Of a DNA stretch of 64,000 bases, positions 43,729-55,110 are shown piece by piece; position 1 is the stretch's first letter; each line of letters starts with the position of its first letter. The stretch is from Sulfuricella sp. T08 (GTDB lineage: Bacteria; Pseudomonadota; Gammaproteobacteria; Burkholderiales; Sulfuricellaceae): positions 209,403-273,402 of the forward strand of contig NZ_DF967522.1 in assembly GCF_000971475.1 (NCBI RefSeq). The letters are read 5' to 3'. The notes under the pieces are model-generated. The model was not told the origin of the DNA. It did no database searches and worked only from the letters and a program-made list of their open reading frames with translations. Made by a program: the position numbers and the translations under genes.

Positions 43729-45450
43729 TTGAAACATCACCTTTCCGAACTATTTGCCCAAGCCCTGAAAGAAGTCGCGCCGGAACACGCCGGCACCGCT
43801 TTTGAAATCACTCGCCCCAAGCAGGTGCAACACGGCGATTTCGCCTGCAATCTGGCGATGCAGCTGGCGCGCCCACTGCGCGGCAATCCTCGGGAAATCG
43901 CGACTAAGCTGCTCAACGCTTTGCCTGCCTCTCCTTTTGTAGAAAAAACTGAAATTGCCGGCGCCGGCTTCATCAACCTGTTCTTGACCCCGGATGCCAA
44001 GCAGCAGGTCATCAAGCAAGTCCTTGCGCAGGGGTCGAATTTCGGCTGCAGCACCCTGGGACAAGGACTCAAAATCCAGGTCGAATTCGTTTCCGCCAAC
44101 CCCACTGGCCCGTTGCACGTCGGCCACGGACGTGGCGCGGCATTTGGCATGAGCCTTGCGAATGTGCTTGGCGCTGCCGGTTATAAAGTTGCCCGTGAGT
44201 ACTACGTCAACGATGCCGGCCGGCAAATGGATATCCTGGCTCTTTCCACCTGGCTGCGCTATCTGGAACTGAACGGCGTACACGTCGCATTCCCGGCCAA
44301 CGCCTATCAGGGCGGCTACGTGCGCGACATGGCAGGCCTGATCCAGGAAGCCCACGGTGATCGTTACCTGCACCAGCCGGGCTCTATTCTGGAGAGCGTC
44401 CCCGCCCATGAGGAGGATGCCGAGGGCCATCTCGATGCCCTGATCGCCAATGCCAAGAAGCTTCTGGGCGAGGGTTACGCTTATATCCACAACATTGCCC
44501 TGACCGAGCAGCTAGAAGATTGCCGCAACGACCTGACCGAGTTCGGCGTTACTTTCGACTCCTGGTTTTCGGAAAAATCGCTATTCGACACCGGGTTGGT
44601 GGATCGCGCCGTCGCCGACCTGGAAAAGCATGGCCATATTTACCTGCAGGACGGCGCAAAGTGGTTCCGCTCCACCCACTTCGGTGACGAGAAAGATCGC
44701 GTGGTACAGCGCGAGAATGGCCTTTACACCTATTTCGCCTCTGATATCGCCTATCACCTGAACAAATATGAACGCGGCTTCGACCGCGTCGTTAATGTCT
44801 GGGGTGCGGACCACCATGGCTACATTGCCCGCGTCAAAGGTGCGCTGACCGCACTGGAACTGGATGCCGAGCGACTGGTTATCGCCCTGGTTCAGTTCGC
44901 CGTGCTCTGGCGCGGCGCTGAAAAATTGCCGATGTCCACGCGTAGCGGCAACTTCGTCACCTTGCGCGAGTTGCGTGAAGAGGTTGGCAACGATGCCGCG
45001 CGGTTTTTTTACGTGCTGCGCAAAAGCGACCAGCACCTCGACTTCGATCTGGAACTGGCCAAATCGCAGAGCAACGAAAATCCAGTGTATTACATCCAGT
45101 ATGCGCATGCCCGAGTCTGCAGCGTACTGGGGCAATGGGGGGGCGACGCAGCAGAGCTGGCCGATGCGGAAACCGGAGCCTTGGGCGGCAAGCACGAGCT
45201 TGCCCTGATGAACCTGTTGAACGACTATTCAGGTATTGTGGAAAGCGCGGCCAGGGAACTTTCCCCCCACCTGATCGCCTATTACCTCAAGGATCTGGCC
45301 GGCGAGTTTCACAGTTACTATAATGCGGAGCAGTTTTTAGTTCCAGACAACACTCTGCGACTAGCCCGCCTGGCACTGATTATCGCCGTCCGGCAAGTAT
45401 TGCGTAATGGGTTAACCCTGCTTGGCGTTGGCAGCCCGGAAAAAATGTAG
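43729..45450 (+). CDS. argS: Arginyl-tRNA synthetase
   Basis: The product has 573 residues, starting with a TTG. No in-frame ATG lies near it, and the sequence from KHHLSELFAQAL matches the usual N-terminal add-1 domain. The class I HIGH motif appears as HVGHGRG in NPTGPLHVGHGRG, and the KMSKS-like loop as LPMSTRSGNFVTL. The anticodon-binding DALR domain forms the C-terminus (YYNAEQFLV, RLALIIAVRQVLRNGL). It charges tRNA-Arg. The rare start may keep expression low. Confidence 0.96.
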   Translation: MKHHLSELFAQALKEVAPEHAGTAFEITRPKQVQHGDFACNLAMQLARPLRGNPREIATKLLNALPASPFVEKTEIAGAGFINLFLTPDAKQQVIKQVLAQGSNFGCSTLGQGLKIQVEFVSANPTGPLHVGHGRGAAFGMSLANVLGAAGYKVAREYYVNDAGRQMDILALSTWLRYLELNGVHVAFPANAYQGGYVRDMAGLIQEAHGDRYLHQPGSILESVPAHEEDAEGHLDALIANAKKLLGEGYAYIHNIALTEQLEDCRNDLTEFGVTFDSWFSEKSLFDTGLVDRAVADLEKHGHIYLQDGAKWFRSTHFGDEKDRVVQRENGLYTYFASDIAYHLNKYERGFDRVVNVWGADHHGYIARVKGALTALELDAERLVIALVQFAVLWRGAEKLPMSTRSGNFVTLRELREEVGNDAARFFYVLRKSDQHLDFDLELAKSQSNENPVYYIQYAHARVCSVLGQWGGDAAELADAETGALGGKHELALMNLLNDYSGIVESAARELSPHLIAYYLKDLAGEFHSYYNAEQFLVPDNTLRLARLALIIAVRQVLRNGLTLLGVGSPEKM

Positions 45451-45462
45451 GTTTGGTAAATT

Positions 45463-46077
45463 ATGAGCCGTGATTACAAAAAACCCGACCGCACTTCCTC
45501 CAGAAAAGGGGGTAGCTCATTATTTACGGGCGTACTGATCGGGCTGACCGTCGGTCTCGCCGTAGCGATCGGTGTTGCCCTTTACATTAACTTCAGCCCC
45601 AAGCCCTTCGCCAGCCGAGACAAACAGCCTGAGGCATCCACATCCACCAAGGCAGCGACAAAAAACGACACCGCCTCGCAAGATGCTGCGCCACCCGATG
45701 TGGCAGGCAAAAATGGCAAGTCTTCCGACAAACCCCGGTTTGATTTCTATACTATTTTGCCTGGCAGCGAGGCGCCGGTGTCAGAACAGGAAATCAAACA
45801 AGCCACCAAGCAGGAAGGCGTCGCCAAAGATAGCTATTTTCTTCAGGTCGGCTCTTTTCAAGCGGCAGCCGAAGCTGACAACATGAAAGCGCGTCTCGCC
45901 CTCCTCGGCTTGGAAGCGGTCATCCAAACGGCTGACATTCCCGACAAGGGAGTCTGGCACCGGGTACGCATCGGGCCTTTTGCCAACATCGAGGACATGA
46001 GCCGCTCTCGCACCTTGCTCACGCAGAACGACATTGCCTCCAGCCTGGTCAAGGTCAAAGGACCGTCGACAAATTAA
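45463..46077 (+). CDS. SPOR-domain membrane protein
   Basis: The product has 204 residues. A short cytoplasmic N-terminus is followed by one transmembrane helix (about 22-44), a Lys/Thr/Ala-rich linker, and a C-terminal SPOR domain (about 125-203, SYFLQVGSFQAAAEADNMKARL). SPOR domains bind denuded glycan strands at the division septum, as in FtsN. The position after argS and before dsbA is conserved in betaproteobacteria. It is FtsN-like in layout, but assignment as the essential FtsN is not certain. Confidence 0.87.
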   Translation: MSRDYKKPDRTSSRKGGSSLFTGVLIGLTVGLAVAIGVALYINFSPKPFASRDKQPEASTSTKAATKNDTASQDAAPPDVAGKNGKSSDKPRFDFYTILPGSEAPVSEQEIKQATKQEGVAKDSYFLQVGSFQAAAEADNMKARLALLGLEAVIQTADIPDKGVWHRVRIGPFANIEDMSRSRTLLTQNDIASSLVKVKGPSTN

Positions 46078-46110
46078 CTCACTGAAATTAATTATTCCGG
46101 AGTAGACAAC

Positions 46111-46767
46111 ATGAATTTTATCCCTTTCTTCCGTCCCTTTTCCCTGCGCATTTTCCTAGCTGTTGCTTTGGCCCTGGTCGGGCTCAATGCAACAGCAGAT
46201 CTCCGTCCCGGCAAGGAATATGAACTGGTTTCCCCACCCCAGGCCGTGGAAACAGGGAAGAAAATTGAGGTTCTGGAAATCTTTTCCTACGCCTGCTCAC
46301 ATTGTTTCGACCTCGATCCGGATATCAGCAAATGGTCGAAACAGCTCCCCAAGGATGTCGAGTTCCGCCGCTTGCCGGCAATTTTCCGTGCCGACTGGAC
46401 ACCTCTAGCCAAGGTGTTTTATACCTTCGAAGCCATGGGCCTGACCGAAAAGCTGCATGGCGAATTTTTCAATGCCATTCACGTCAGTCACATTCGCTTC
46501 AATGACGACAACGCAATCTTTGACTGGGTTGAAAAACAGGGCATCCCCCGAAAAAGCTTTATCGATAACTATTCTTCCTTCTCAACCCAGAGCAAGGCGT
46601 TGCGTGCCAAGCAGCTTACTCAAGCCTATGGGATTAGTGGTGTTCCCACGGTTATCGTGGATGGTAAATATCGCACATCCGTATCGAACACCGGCAGCCA
46701 TGCCGGCTTGATGTCGGCACTCGACCAGTTGATCAAGCAGGCGCGGCAGGAGCGCGCCGGCAAATAG
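46111..46767 (+). CDS. dsbA: Thiol:disulfide interchange protein, DsbA family
   Basis: The product has 218 residues. The signal peptide ends near residue 29 (NATA|DL). The thioredoxin-like fold has active site CSHC (about 62-65, in YACSHCFDLDP) and the cis-proline in GVPTVIVDGKY. CSHC instead of E. coli CPHC is common in betaproteobacterial DsbA. It introduces disulfides into secreted proteins in the periplasm, possibly including the four-Cys protein at 1662-2066. Confidence 0.93.
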   Translation: MNFIPFFRPFSLRIFLAVALALVGLNATADLRPGKEYELVSPPQAVETGKKIEVLEIFSYACSHCFDLDPDISKWSKQLPKDVEFRRLPAIFRADWTPLAKVFYTFEAMGLTEKLHGEFFNAIHVSHIRFNDDNAIFDWVEKQGIPRKSFIDNYSSFSTQSKALRAKQLTQAYGISGVPTVIVDGKYRTSVSNTGSHAGLMSALDQLIKQARQERAGK

Positions 46768-46771
46768 GGGA

Positions 46772-47431
46772 ATGTCTAACCTGCCTGCCATGAGCATCTC
46801 CGTCATTCTGATCGACGACCACCCGCTGTTTCGCAAAGGGTTGTCGCACCTGCTCGAGGCCCGTGAAGCAGGAATCACTGTTGCCGGGCAGTTTGCCGAA
46901 ATAGGCGGCGTCCTCGACTGGTTGCGGAACGGCGGGCGTGCGGAAGTTGCCTTGCTGGATCGTAACTTGCGTGACGAAGACGGCCTGACTCTTGTTCCCG
47001 AACTGAAGCGATTCGGCATCAAGGTAATCATGCTGACCGTTGCGGATGAAGCCCACGAAATCCGGGAGGCCATAGAGTGTGGTGTTGACGGCTACGTATC
47101 CAAAACCAGCGAACCGGCTCAGATTCTTCAGGCGATATCTACTGTCGCACGAGGTTCTGGGTTACCTCATTCTCCCGTCATGGATGAAACCATGCAGGGT
47201 AAGCTGACATCGGATGCGAGCAGCAAGCTTTCAACCCGCGAACTGGAAATCGTCGGCCTGGTTGCGCACGGCAAGAGCAACAAGGCCATAGGCGACGAAC
47301 TGGGCCTTTCGGACAACACCGTACGCAACCACTTGGGTAGCATCCTGGAAAAGCTCGGACTCGACAACCGCGTGCAGGTCGCCACCTTTGCCCTGAAACA
47401 TGGCATCAGCAGAAAGTCTGGCGCAGCGTAG
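46772..47431 (+). CDS. NarL/LuxR-family response regulator
   Basis: The product has 219 residues. The receiver domain has acidic pocket DD (about 15-16), phosphoacceptor Asp63 (LLDRNLRDEDG) and Lys in YVSKTSEP. The C-terminal LuxR-type helix-turn-helix is LSTRELEIVGLVAHGKSNKAIGDELG and NTVRNHLGSILEKLG. No histidine kinase is adjacent, so it is an orphan regulator. It starts four bases after dsbA and is probably cotranscribed. Target genes are unknown. Confidence 0.9.
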   Translation: MSNLPAMSISVILIDDHPLFRKGLSHLLEAREAGITVAGQFAEIGGVLDWLRNGGRAEVALLDRNLRDEDGLTLVPELKRFGIKVIMLTVADEAHEIREAIECGVDGYVSKTSEPAQILQAISTVARGSGLPHSPVMDETMQGKLTSDASSKLSTRELEIVGLVAHGKSNKAIGDELGLSDNTVRNHLGSILEKLGLDNRVQVATFALKHGISRKSGAA

Positions 47432-47491
47432 ACTGCCCCAGCCCCGGGCTGTTGTTATAATGGTTTCCTGCCTGTCTCACGAGAAAGCCTT

Positions 47492-48280
47492 ATGTTGAAT
47501 ATTCCGCCATCCCACCAGGTTCCTGTGCTTGCTGCGTTGACCGAGCTGGACGAAGTGGCGTATCTGTTGGCTGATTCCCAGCTCAACGTCGTTTTTCTGA
47601 GTGGCCGAATCAGCGAATTTGGCATCTCCCCTCACTGCATAGGCTTACAGCTAACCTCCGTTTACCCGGATCTGGCCGAAAAAAGGGAAGAACTACTGGC
47701 CGCTCTATCCAGCGCGCGGCAGCTCGTTATTCCTTTGAATGGCGAACACGATAGCACCGCCTTTGAGGCGCAAGCAGCCTGTCGTCAAATCGATGGGAAA
47801 ATCTGCGTGCTGGTCCTGTTTCGCCGCCCTGCCTTCACGCCACTTGAATCCACGCCCGACCAGGCATTCTTCAACCCACAAACCGGCCTGTATACCCGTC
47901 TTTCCATGTCGCGCCGCATCGAGGAAGAGATTTCCCGGATGAAGCGCTACCAGCAAAAATTCAGCTTGCTCCTGCTTAAATTTCCGAATGCCGGTCGGGA
48001 GCAACTCCATCAGATTGCGGACATGCTGCGAGTTCACCTACGCGTGATGGATGTCGTAGGAAACTACAAGGATGGTCAATTCCTGGCGATTCTGCCGGAA
48101 ACCGCATTGGAAAACGCCAGACTGACTGCAGACCGCCTGCAAAGAGCCTTGCGTGAAGAAAACCTGGATGTGGGGGGGGAAATCCAGCTACTTTACAATG
48201 TCGCCGAAGCGATCGATGAAGAAAACGTCAATGCCTTGCTAGACCGGCTTGACGACGTTTACCCGGAAATTCCAGAATAG
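47492..48280 (+). CDS. PAS-like/degenerate GGDEF-domain protein
   Basis: The product has 262 residues and is soluble. The first 110 residues look PAS-like (VAYLLADSQLNVVFLSGRI). The second half follows the diguanylate cyclase fold: NPQTGLYTRLSMSRRIEEEISRMKRYQQKFSLLLLKF and LRVMDVVGNYKDGQFLAILPET. The GG[DE]EF active-site motif is replaced by YKDGQF, so it should not make cyclic di-GMP. It may bind the nucleotide or another ligand, or act as an interaction module for the response regulator encoded just upstream. Confidence 0.75.
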   Translation: MLNIPPSHQVPVLAALTELDEVAYLLADSQLNVVFLSGRISEFGISPHCIGLQLTSVYPDLAEKREELLAALSSARQLVIPLNGEHDSTAFEAQAACRQIDGKICVLVLFRRPAFTPLESTPDQAFFNPQTGLYTRLSMSRRIEEEISRMKRYQQKFSLLLLKFPNAGREQLHQIADMLRVHLRVMDVVGNYKDGQFLAILPETALENARLTADRLQRALREENLDVGGEIQLLYNVAEAIDEENVNALLDRLDDVYPEIPE

Positions 48281-48291
48281 GCCGCATCTCG

Positions 48292-49056
48292 CTACTGAAT
48301 AAAACCTTTTTCAAGCAATTCTGCTGTCAACGCAAAATAGTCTTTTGCCCCCTGGCTGTGGGGGGCGAAACCAAACACGCTCTTGCCATGCTCCGGGCTT
48401 TCCGCCAAGCTGACGTTTTCCGCGATGCGGGTTTCGCACAAGACGTCGCCGTAGCGCTCCCTCAACTGTTCATAAACGTGACGGGAAAACTTTCTGCGAG
48501 AATCGAAACGGGTCACCACCACCTTGCGTTCGATTTTGCGCTTCAGACCTCTCTCCAGAACGTTTAATGCGGCATCCAGCCGCTCTACCCCCTGCATGGA
48601 AAGATAATCGGCTGACACCGGGATCAGCACCCGGTCTGCAGCAAAAATCGCATTCAAAGACAACACGCCTAGCATCGGGCAGCAGTCGATCAAAATCGGA
48701 CTGTCCTCCCATGCCAGGCTTTCCTGCAGGCCCTCGCGCAGGCGCGATGCAATGCTGGTGCTTTTTCCGTATAGCGCATCGATTTTCGACAACTCCAGAT
48801 GGCCTGGAATCAGCCGCATTCCGTCAGCGACCTCACGCACCAGGCTAGCCAACGGAGTCTCATCGCGGTAAAACGCCGCGACAGTCTCATCCCGGTTTTC
48901 TGCGCGGACTCCGCATGAAAGTGTCAGATGCGCCTGAGGGTCGAGATCAATCACGATCGGCCGCTTTTCCAAGTGCGCCAAGGCGGCCGCCAGATTCAGG
49001 GTGGTAGTGGTTTTACCCACTCCGCCTTTCTGGTTGAAGACCGCTATCACCGCCAT
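48292..49056 (-). CDS. Orphan ParA-family ATPase
   Basis: The product has 254 residues from the ATG at 49056, which follows GAGGG. A longer frame would run into glmS. The deviant Walker A KGGVGKTTT, Walker A' VIDLDPQAHLT and Walker B ILIDCCPMLG are intact. It begins 14 bases after glmS and has no ParB partner next to it; the chromosomal parAB pair is at 59-61 kb. Such solitary ParA proteins position plasmids, protein clusters or envelope machines. Role unknown. Confidence 0.9.
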   Translation of the reverse strand: MAVIAVFNQKGGVGKTTTTLNLAAALAHLEKRPIVIDLDPQAHLTLSCGVRAENRDETVAAFYRDETPLASLVREVADGMRLIPGHLELSKIDALYGKSTSIASRLREGLQESLAWEDSPILIDCCPMLGVLSLNAIFAADRVLIPVSADYLSMQGVERLDAALNVLERGLKRKIERKVVVTRFDSRRKFSRHVYEQLRERYGDVLCETRIAENVSLAESPEHGKSVFGFAPHSQGAKDYFALTAELLEKGFIQ

Positions 49057-49069
49057 ATTTTTGCCCTCA

Positions 49070-50902
49070 CTATTCCACTGTGACGGATTTTGCCAGATTT
49101 CTTGGCTTGTCCACGTCGGTTCCTTTTTGCAAGGCGGCATGATAGGCCAGCAACTGTAGCGGCACCGTGTGCAAAATCGGGCTCAGCAGTCCGGCATGCT
49201 CCGGCAGTTTGATCAGGTGGACGCCTTCCTGTGCTTGCATCTGGCTATCCTGATCAGCAAGCACGTACAGCTCGCCGCCGCGAGCGCGGACCTCCTGCAG
49301 GTTGGATTTCAGTTTTTCCAGCAAGGCATCGTTGGGTGCGATCGCGACAACCGGCATGTCGCTGTCGACAAGTGCCAGCGGGCCATGCTTCAGTTCGCCT
49401 GCAGGATAGGCTTCAGCATGGATGTAGGAGATTTCCTTCAGCTTTAGCGCGCCTTCCATGGCGATCGGATAATGCAATCCACGCCCAAGAAACAGGGCAT
49501 GCTGCTTGAATGCCATGCGCTCCGCCCAAAGCTCGATCTGCGGCTCGAGCAGCAGCACTTGGTTGACCATCGCAGGCAAGTGGCGCAGCGCATCGAGGTG
49601 CGCTGTTTCCTGCGCGGCGCTGATGCGGCCGCGCAGCTTGCCCAACACCAGTGCCAGCAAAAGCAATGCGGTCAGTTGGGTGGTGAAAGCTTTGGTAGAG
49701 GCAACACCAATTTCAGGGCCAGCACGAGTCAGAAAGCGTAGACCTGATTCGCGTACCAGAGCGCTTTCAGGGGCATTACAAATAGACAGGCTATGTACAT
49801 GGCCGAGGGATTTGGCATGCTTTAGCGCTGCCAGGGTGTCCGCCGTTTCGCCCGACTGGGAAATGGTCACGATTAGCGCATTGGGATTGGGCACACTGTC
49901 ACGGTAGCGGTATTCGCTCGCCACTTCAGCGTTGCATGGAATTCCCGCAACACTCTCAATCCAGTAGCGTGCCACCATTGCGGCGTGATAACTGGTACCG
50001 CAAGCAATGATGGTTACACTGTCGATTACGCTGAGCACTTTGCTCGCGTGATCACCAAATATTGTCGGGTTGAGGTCACCATGGCTCAGCGCCTCTTCCA
50101 GGGTTTCGGCCAAAGCGCGAGGCTGCTCGAAAATTTCTTTTTGCATGTAGTGCCGGTAACCGCCCAGCTCCGCCCGGTCCGCGCTGAGTTCGCTGATTTG
50201 TACCGGCCTGGATACTGGCTCGCCATTGCGGTCAACAATCCTGAAGTCGAGCAGGCCGATATCCGCCACGTCACCCTCTTCCAGGTAAACCACTTTTTGC
50301 GTAACCGGGAGTAATGCCGAAACATCGGAAGCGATGAAGTGCTCCTCGATGCCGACACCGATCAACAGCGGACTGCCCTCGCGCGCGCACACCAGTCGAT
50401 TTGGCTCAGCGGCACAGATCACACCTATCGCGTACGTACCCTTGAGTTCGGTGACAGCCTTGCGGGTAGCCTGGAACAGGTCTTTTTCCTGATGGAAATG
50501 AAAATGAATCAAATGGACGATGACTTCGGTGTCGGTATCGGAAGTGAATTGGTAACCGATTTCGCTTAACCGCTGGCGCAACGCTTCGTGGTTTTCGATA
50601 ATGCCATTGTGCACCACGGCAAGTGATTCCTCACTGACATGGGGGTGGGCATTGCGTTCGCTGGGTATGCCATGAGTCGCCCAGCGAGTATGGGCAATGC
50701 CCAGGCTGCCATGTGTTTTCTGGGTTTTGATTTCCGCTTCCAGCTCAGCTACGCGGCCGGGCTTCCTCACCCGAGTGAGCCCGCCATCGATCACCACGGC
50801 CAGACCCGCCGAATCGTAGCCGCGATATTCCAGCCGCCTCAAGCCTTCCAGCAGGATAGGCACAACATTGCGCTGTGCGACCGCTCCGATGATTCCACAC
50901 AT
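49070..50902 (-). CDS. glmS: Glutamine--fructose-6-phosphate aminotransferase (isomerizing)
   Basis: The product has 610 residues. It starts [12 protein letters not shown] with the nucleophilic Cys2 of a class II glutaminase, followed by two SIS sugar isomerase domains ([49 protein letters not shown]) and the C-terminal [13 protein letters not shown]. It makes glucosamine-6-phosphate, the entry to UDP-GlcNAc. It is 12 bases downstream of glmU, so two steps of the same pathway are coexpressed. No glmS ribozyme is visible. Confidence 0.98.
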   Translation of the reverse strand: MCGIIGAVAQRNVVPILLEGLRRLEYRGYDSAGLAVVIDGGLTRVRKPGRVAELEAEIKTQKTHGSLGIAHTRWATHGIPSERNAHPHVSEESLAVVHNGIIENHEALRQRLSEIGYQFTSDTDTEVIVHLIHFHFHQEKDLFQATRKAVTELKGTYAIGVICAAEPNRLVCAREGSPLLIGVGIEEHFIASDVSALLPVTQKVVYLEEGDVADIGLLDFRIVDRNGEPVSRPVQISELSADRAELGGYRHYMQKEIFEQPRALAETLEEALSHGDLNPTIFGDHASKVLSVIDSVTIIACGTSYHAAMVARYWIESVAGIPCNAEVASEYRYRDSVPNPNALIVTISQSGETADTLAALKHAKSLGHVHSLSICNAPESALVRESGLRFLTRAGPEIGVASTKAFTTQLTALLLLALVLGKLRGRISAAQETAHLDALRHLPAMVNQVLLLEPQIELWAERMAFKQHALFLGRGLHYPIAMEGALKLKEISYIHAEAYPAGELKHGPLALVDSDMPVVAIAPNDALLEKLKSNLQEVRARGGELYVLADQDSQMQAQEGVHLIKLPEHAGLLSPILHTVPLQLLAYHAALQKGTDVDKPRNLAKSVTVE

Positions 50903-50914
50903 ATCTAGACTCCG

Positions 50915-52294
50915 TCAGGGAGAAGGTTTGTTTTTTTGAGGCCGTTTCCAGCCTGGGATTGTAACCTGCTTTGCTCGCGACAGAGTAAGTTGCTCCGCCG
51001 GCGCATCTCTGGTGATCGTCGTTCCCGCGCCGATGGTCGCACCCTTGCCTACGGTGACCGGGGCTACCAGTTGGGTGTCCGAACCGATAAACGCGTCGTC
51101 CTCGATAACCGTCCGGTGCTTGTAGGCGCCATCGTAGTTGCAGGTAATAGTACCGGCGCCGATATTCACGTTTTTCCCTACCGTGGTATCGCCTATGTAA
51201 CTCAGGTGGTTGATCTTGCTGCCACGGTCAACCTGGCTGTTCTTCAACTCAACGAAGTTGCCGATGTGCACTTCTTCTGCCAGTACGGTACCAGGACGGA
51301 TACGGGCAAACGGTCCGATACGTCCATTGTCACCGATTTGCGCCTCTTCAATCAGGCTGAATGGCGCAATCTGGGTCCCCTCTCCGACACTGACATCACG
51401 CAGTACGCAGTTGGCGGCAACGGTGACATTATCGCCCAAAACCACCTTGCCTTCAAAAACGCAGTTGACGTCGATGCTGACATCTCGGCCACAGACCAAT
51501 TCGCCACGCACGTCGATGCGCTTTGGATCCATCAACCTTACGCCTCGCTCCATCAGCCTGGTGGCAACTTCATGCTGGTGCAGACGTTCCAGATGCGCCA
51601 ACTGAGCGGCGCTGTTTACCCCTATCACCTCCCAGTGGTGGCCAGGGTGGCGAGCATTCACTCTCACGCCATCAACCACGGCCATGGCGATAACGTCAGT
51701 TAAATAGTACTCTCCCTGGGCATTGTCGTTGCGCAAAGCACTAAGCCATTTTTTCATCTGAGCATTGGGTAGTGCCATGATGCCCGTATTCACTTCATGT
51801 ATGGCGCGCTCCGCCTCATTCGCATCTTTGTGCTCTACAATGGATTTCACCTGGCCTTGCGCATCGCGCAGGATTCGGCCGTACCCCTCCGGGTCCGGTA
51901 ACGGTACCGTCAGCAAGCCAACCGAATCTCCATTCATTGAGTCAAGCAGGTTACGTAGAGTACTGACGGAGATCAGCGGCACGTCACCATACAGAATCAG
52001 GGTCACCCCGTCATCATCCAACTCTGCCGCCGCCTGCTGTAAGGCATGTCCGGTTCCAAGTTGCTGCACCTGATTGACCCAGGTGATGTCGCTGTCAGCG
52101 AATGTCTGCGGCACGGCCTCACCACCATGCCCATAAACCACCAGCAATTTTGCCGGGTCAAGTTCTCGCGCGGCATTGATAACATGCCCGAGTAGAGGAC
52201 GGCCTGCAAGCGGGTGCAGAACCTTCGGGCGGGCTGAGTGCATGCGCGAACCTTTTCCAGCCGCCAATATAACGATGTTAAGTTTGGATATCAT
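50915..52294 (-). CDS. glmU: Bifunctional GlcNAc-1-P uridylyltransferase / GlcN-1-P acetyltransferase
   Basis: The product has 459 residues. The N-terminal pyrophosphorylase has LAAGKGSRM and YGDVPLI. The C-terminal left-handed beta-helix acetyltransferase has [23 protein letters not shown] and [18 protein letters not shown]. It completes UDP-GlcNAc synthesis from glucosamine-1-phosphate. It is the first gene of the glmU-glmS-ParA unit, separated from the ATP synthase operon by a terminator. Confidence 0.98.
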   Translation of the reverse strand: MISKLNIVILAAGKGSRMHSARPKVLHPLAGRPLLGHVINAARELDPAKLLVVYGHGGEAVPQTFADSDITWVNQVQQLGTGHALQQAAAELDDDGVTLILYGDVPLISVSTLRNLLDSMNGDSVGLLTVPLPDPEGYGRILRDAQGQVKSIVEHKDANEAERAIHEVNTGIMALPNAQMKKWLSALRNDNAQGEYYLTDVIAMAVVDGVRVNARHPGHHWEVIGVNSAAQLAHLERLHQHEVATRLMERGVRLMDPKRIDVRGELVCGRDVSIDVNCVFEGKVVLGDNVTVAANCVLRDVSVGEGTQIAPFSLIEEAQIGDNGRIGPFARIRPGTVLAEEVHIGNFVELKNSQVDRGSKINHLSYIGDTTVGKNVNIGAGTITCNYDGAYKHRTVIEDDAFIGSDTQLVAPVTVGKGATIGAGTTITRDAPAEQLTLSRAKQVTIPGWKRPQKNKPSP

Positions 52295-52311
52295 GAGTTT
52301 GTTTTGCCTAT

Positions 52312-52344
52312 AAAAAAAATGGCAGCCCTAGAAGGCTGCCATTT
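52312..52344 (-). terminator. Rho-independent terminator of the ATP synthase operon
   Basis: Read on the minus strand, the 11-base arms AAATGGCAGCC and GGCTGCCATTT pair around a 6-base loop and are followed by a run of eight T. It lies 29 bases after the atpC stop and just before the glmU start. Confidence 0.95.
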
Positions 52345-52372
52345 CAACACTACCGACCCACTCGCACAAGCA

Positions 52373-52795
52373 TTACCTCTGCTTGCGCAGTCGTTGAATC
52401 GCATGTAACTGGGCAATGGCCTGGGCCAACTCGGCTTGGGCCTGAGCGTAATCGATCGACGCCGTGCGATCACGCATGGCCTCCTCAGCTCGTTGCTTGG
52501 CTTCCATTGCCTTCACCTCATCCAGATCTCTGCCCCGGACCGCGGTGTCAGCAAGTATGGTCACCACCGAGGGTTGAACCTCGAGCAAGCCACCGGAAAC
52601 GTAGATCAGTTCTTCTTCGTCGCGGTCAGGCAACTTGAGACGAACCGAGCCCGCCTTGATTTTGGTAATCATCGGCGCGTGACGTGGGTAAATACCCACT
52701 TCTCCCATTGCCGCCGGAGCAACGAGGAATTCTACCACTCCGGAGAAAAGCGAACGTTCCGCACTGACCACGTCCACATGCATTGTCATTGCCAT
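52373..52795 (-). CDS. atpC: ATP synthase F1 epsilon subunit
   Basis: The product has 140 residues. The N-terminal beta-sandwich ([54 protein letters not shown]) is followed by the two-helix C-terminal regulatory hairpin. It regulates and couples F1 to the c ring. It is the last gene of the operon, 12 bases after atpD, with a terminator behind it. Confidence 0.97.
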   Translation of the reverse strand: MAMTMHVDVVSAERSLFSGVVEFLVAPAAMGEVGIYPRHAPMITKIKAGSVRLKLPDRDEEELIYVSGGLLEVQPSVVTILADTAVRGRDLDEVKAMEAKQRAEEAMRDRTASIDYAQAQAELAQAIAQLHAIQRLRKQR

Positions 52796-52807
52796 GGTTG
52801 ATTTGCC

Positions 52808-54208
<1,401 letters not shown>

Positions 54209-54216
54209 TCATTCGA

Positions 54217-55080
54217 TTAAACCGCTGCGGCGCCCGCGACGATCTCGGATAGTTCCTTGGTGATGGCTGCCTGACGAGTTTTGTTATAAATCAGCTTGAG
54301 TTCGTCTATCACGTTCCCGGCATTATCCGAGGCCGCCTTCATCGCCACCATCCGTGAGCTTTGCTCGGAGGCAATATTTTCAGCCACTGACTGATAAATC
54401 AGGGTCTCGATATACCGCACCAGCAGCTCGTCAATGACCTGCTTTGCATCTGGCTCATAAATATAATCCCAATGGCCGCTTGCGCTTCCCAACGCTTCAC
54501 CACTAATGGGCAGAAGCTGCTCCATCACCGGCTCCTGCTTCATGGTATTGACGAAGCGGGTGAAACAGATATGCAACGCGTCGATGCGGCCATCATTATA
54601 GGCATCCAGCATCAACTTAACCGGCCCGATCAGCTTTTCCATGTGCGGCGTATCGCCCAGGTGCGTCGCCTGTGACAGAACACTGGCGCCAATGCGCTGC
54701 ATGAAACCAAGAGCCTTGTTGCCTATGGCGCAAACCTCAACGCCATGCTTGCCGCCTTCCCATTCCTTCATCCTGGCTAGGGTCATGCGCAGGACGTTGG
54801 TGTTCAGGCCGCCGCACAACCCCTTATCAGAGGTCACCACGATCACCCCGATGCGGCTCGGGTTCTCACGCTTTACCAGAAAAGGATGTTTGTATTCCGG
54901 GTTGGCATGGCTCAAGTGTGCCGCTACATTACGAATTTTCTCCGCATAGGGCCTGGCCGCACGCATCCGATCCTGCGCCTTGCGCATTTTGGAGGCCGCA
55001 ACCATTTCCATGGCTCGGGTTATCTTCTGGGTATTCTGGACGCTCTTGATCTTGGTCCGAATTTCTTTACCGCCAGCCAT
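54217..55080 (-). CDS. atpG: ATP synthase F1 gamma subunit
   Basis: The product has 287 residues. The N-terminal coiled-coil helix ([23 protein letters not shown]) and C-terminal helix ([29 protein letters not shown]) form the rotor shaft, and the Rossmann-like middle ([15 protein letters not shown]) is typical. It links the alpha3beta3 head to the c ring. Confidence 0.97.
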   Translation of the reverse strand: MAGGKEIRTKIKSVQNTQKITRAMEMVAASKMRKAQDRMRAARPYAEKIRNVAAHLSHANPEYKHPFLVKRENPSRIGVIVVTSDKGLCGGLNTNVLRMTLARMKEWEGGKHGVEVCAIGNKALGFMQRIGASVLSQATHLGDTPHMEKLIGPVKLMLDAYNDGRIDALHICFTRFVNTMKQEPVMEQLLPISGEALGSASGHWDYIYEPDAKQVIDELLVRYIETLIYQSVAENIASEQSSRMVAMKAASDNAGNVIDELKLIYNKTRQAAITKELSEIVAGAAAV

Positions 55081-55110
55081 CAGTCAACTCCGCTGTGAAT
55101 TCGTCTGCGC

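Noticed and set aside
49070-50902. glmS ribozyme or riboswitch upstream of glmS
   Set aside because: glmS starts 12 bases after glmU, leaving no room for a ribozyme leader.
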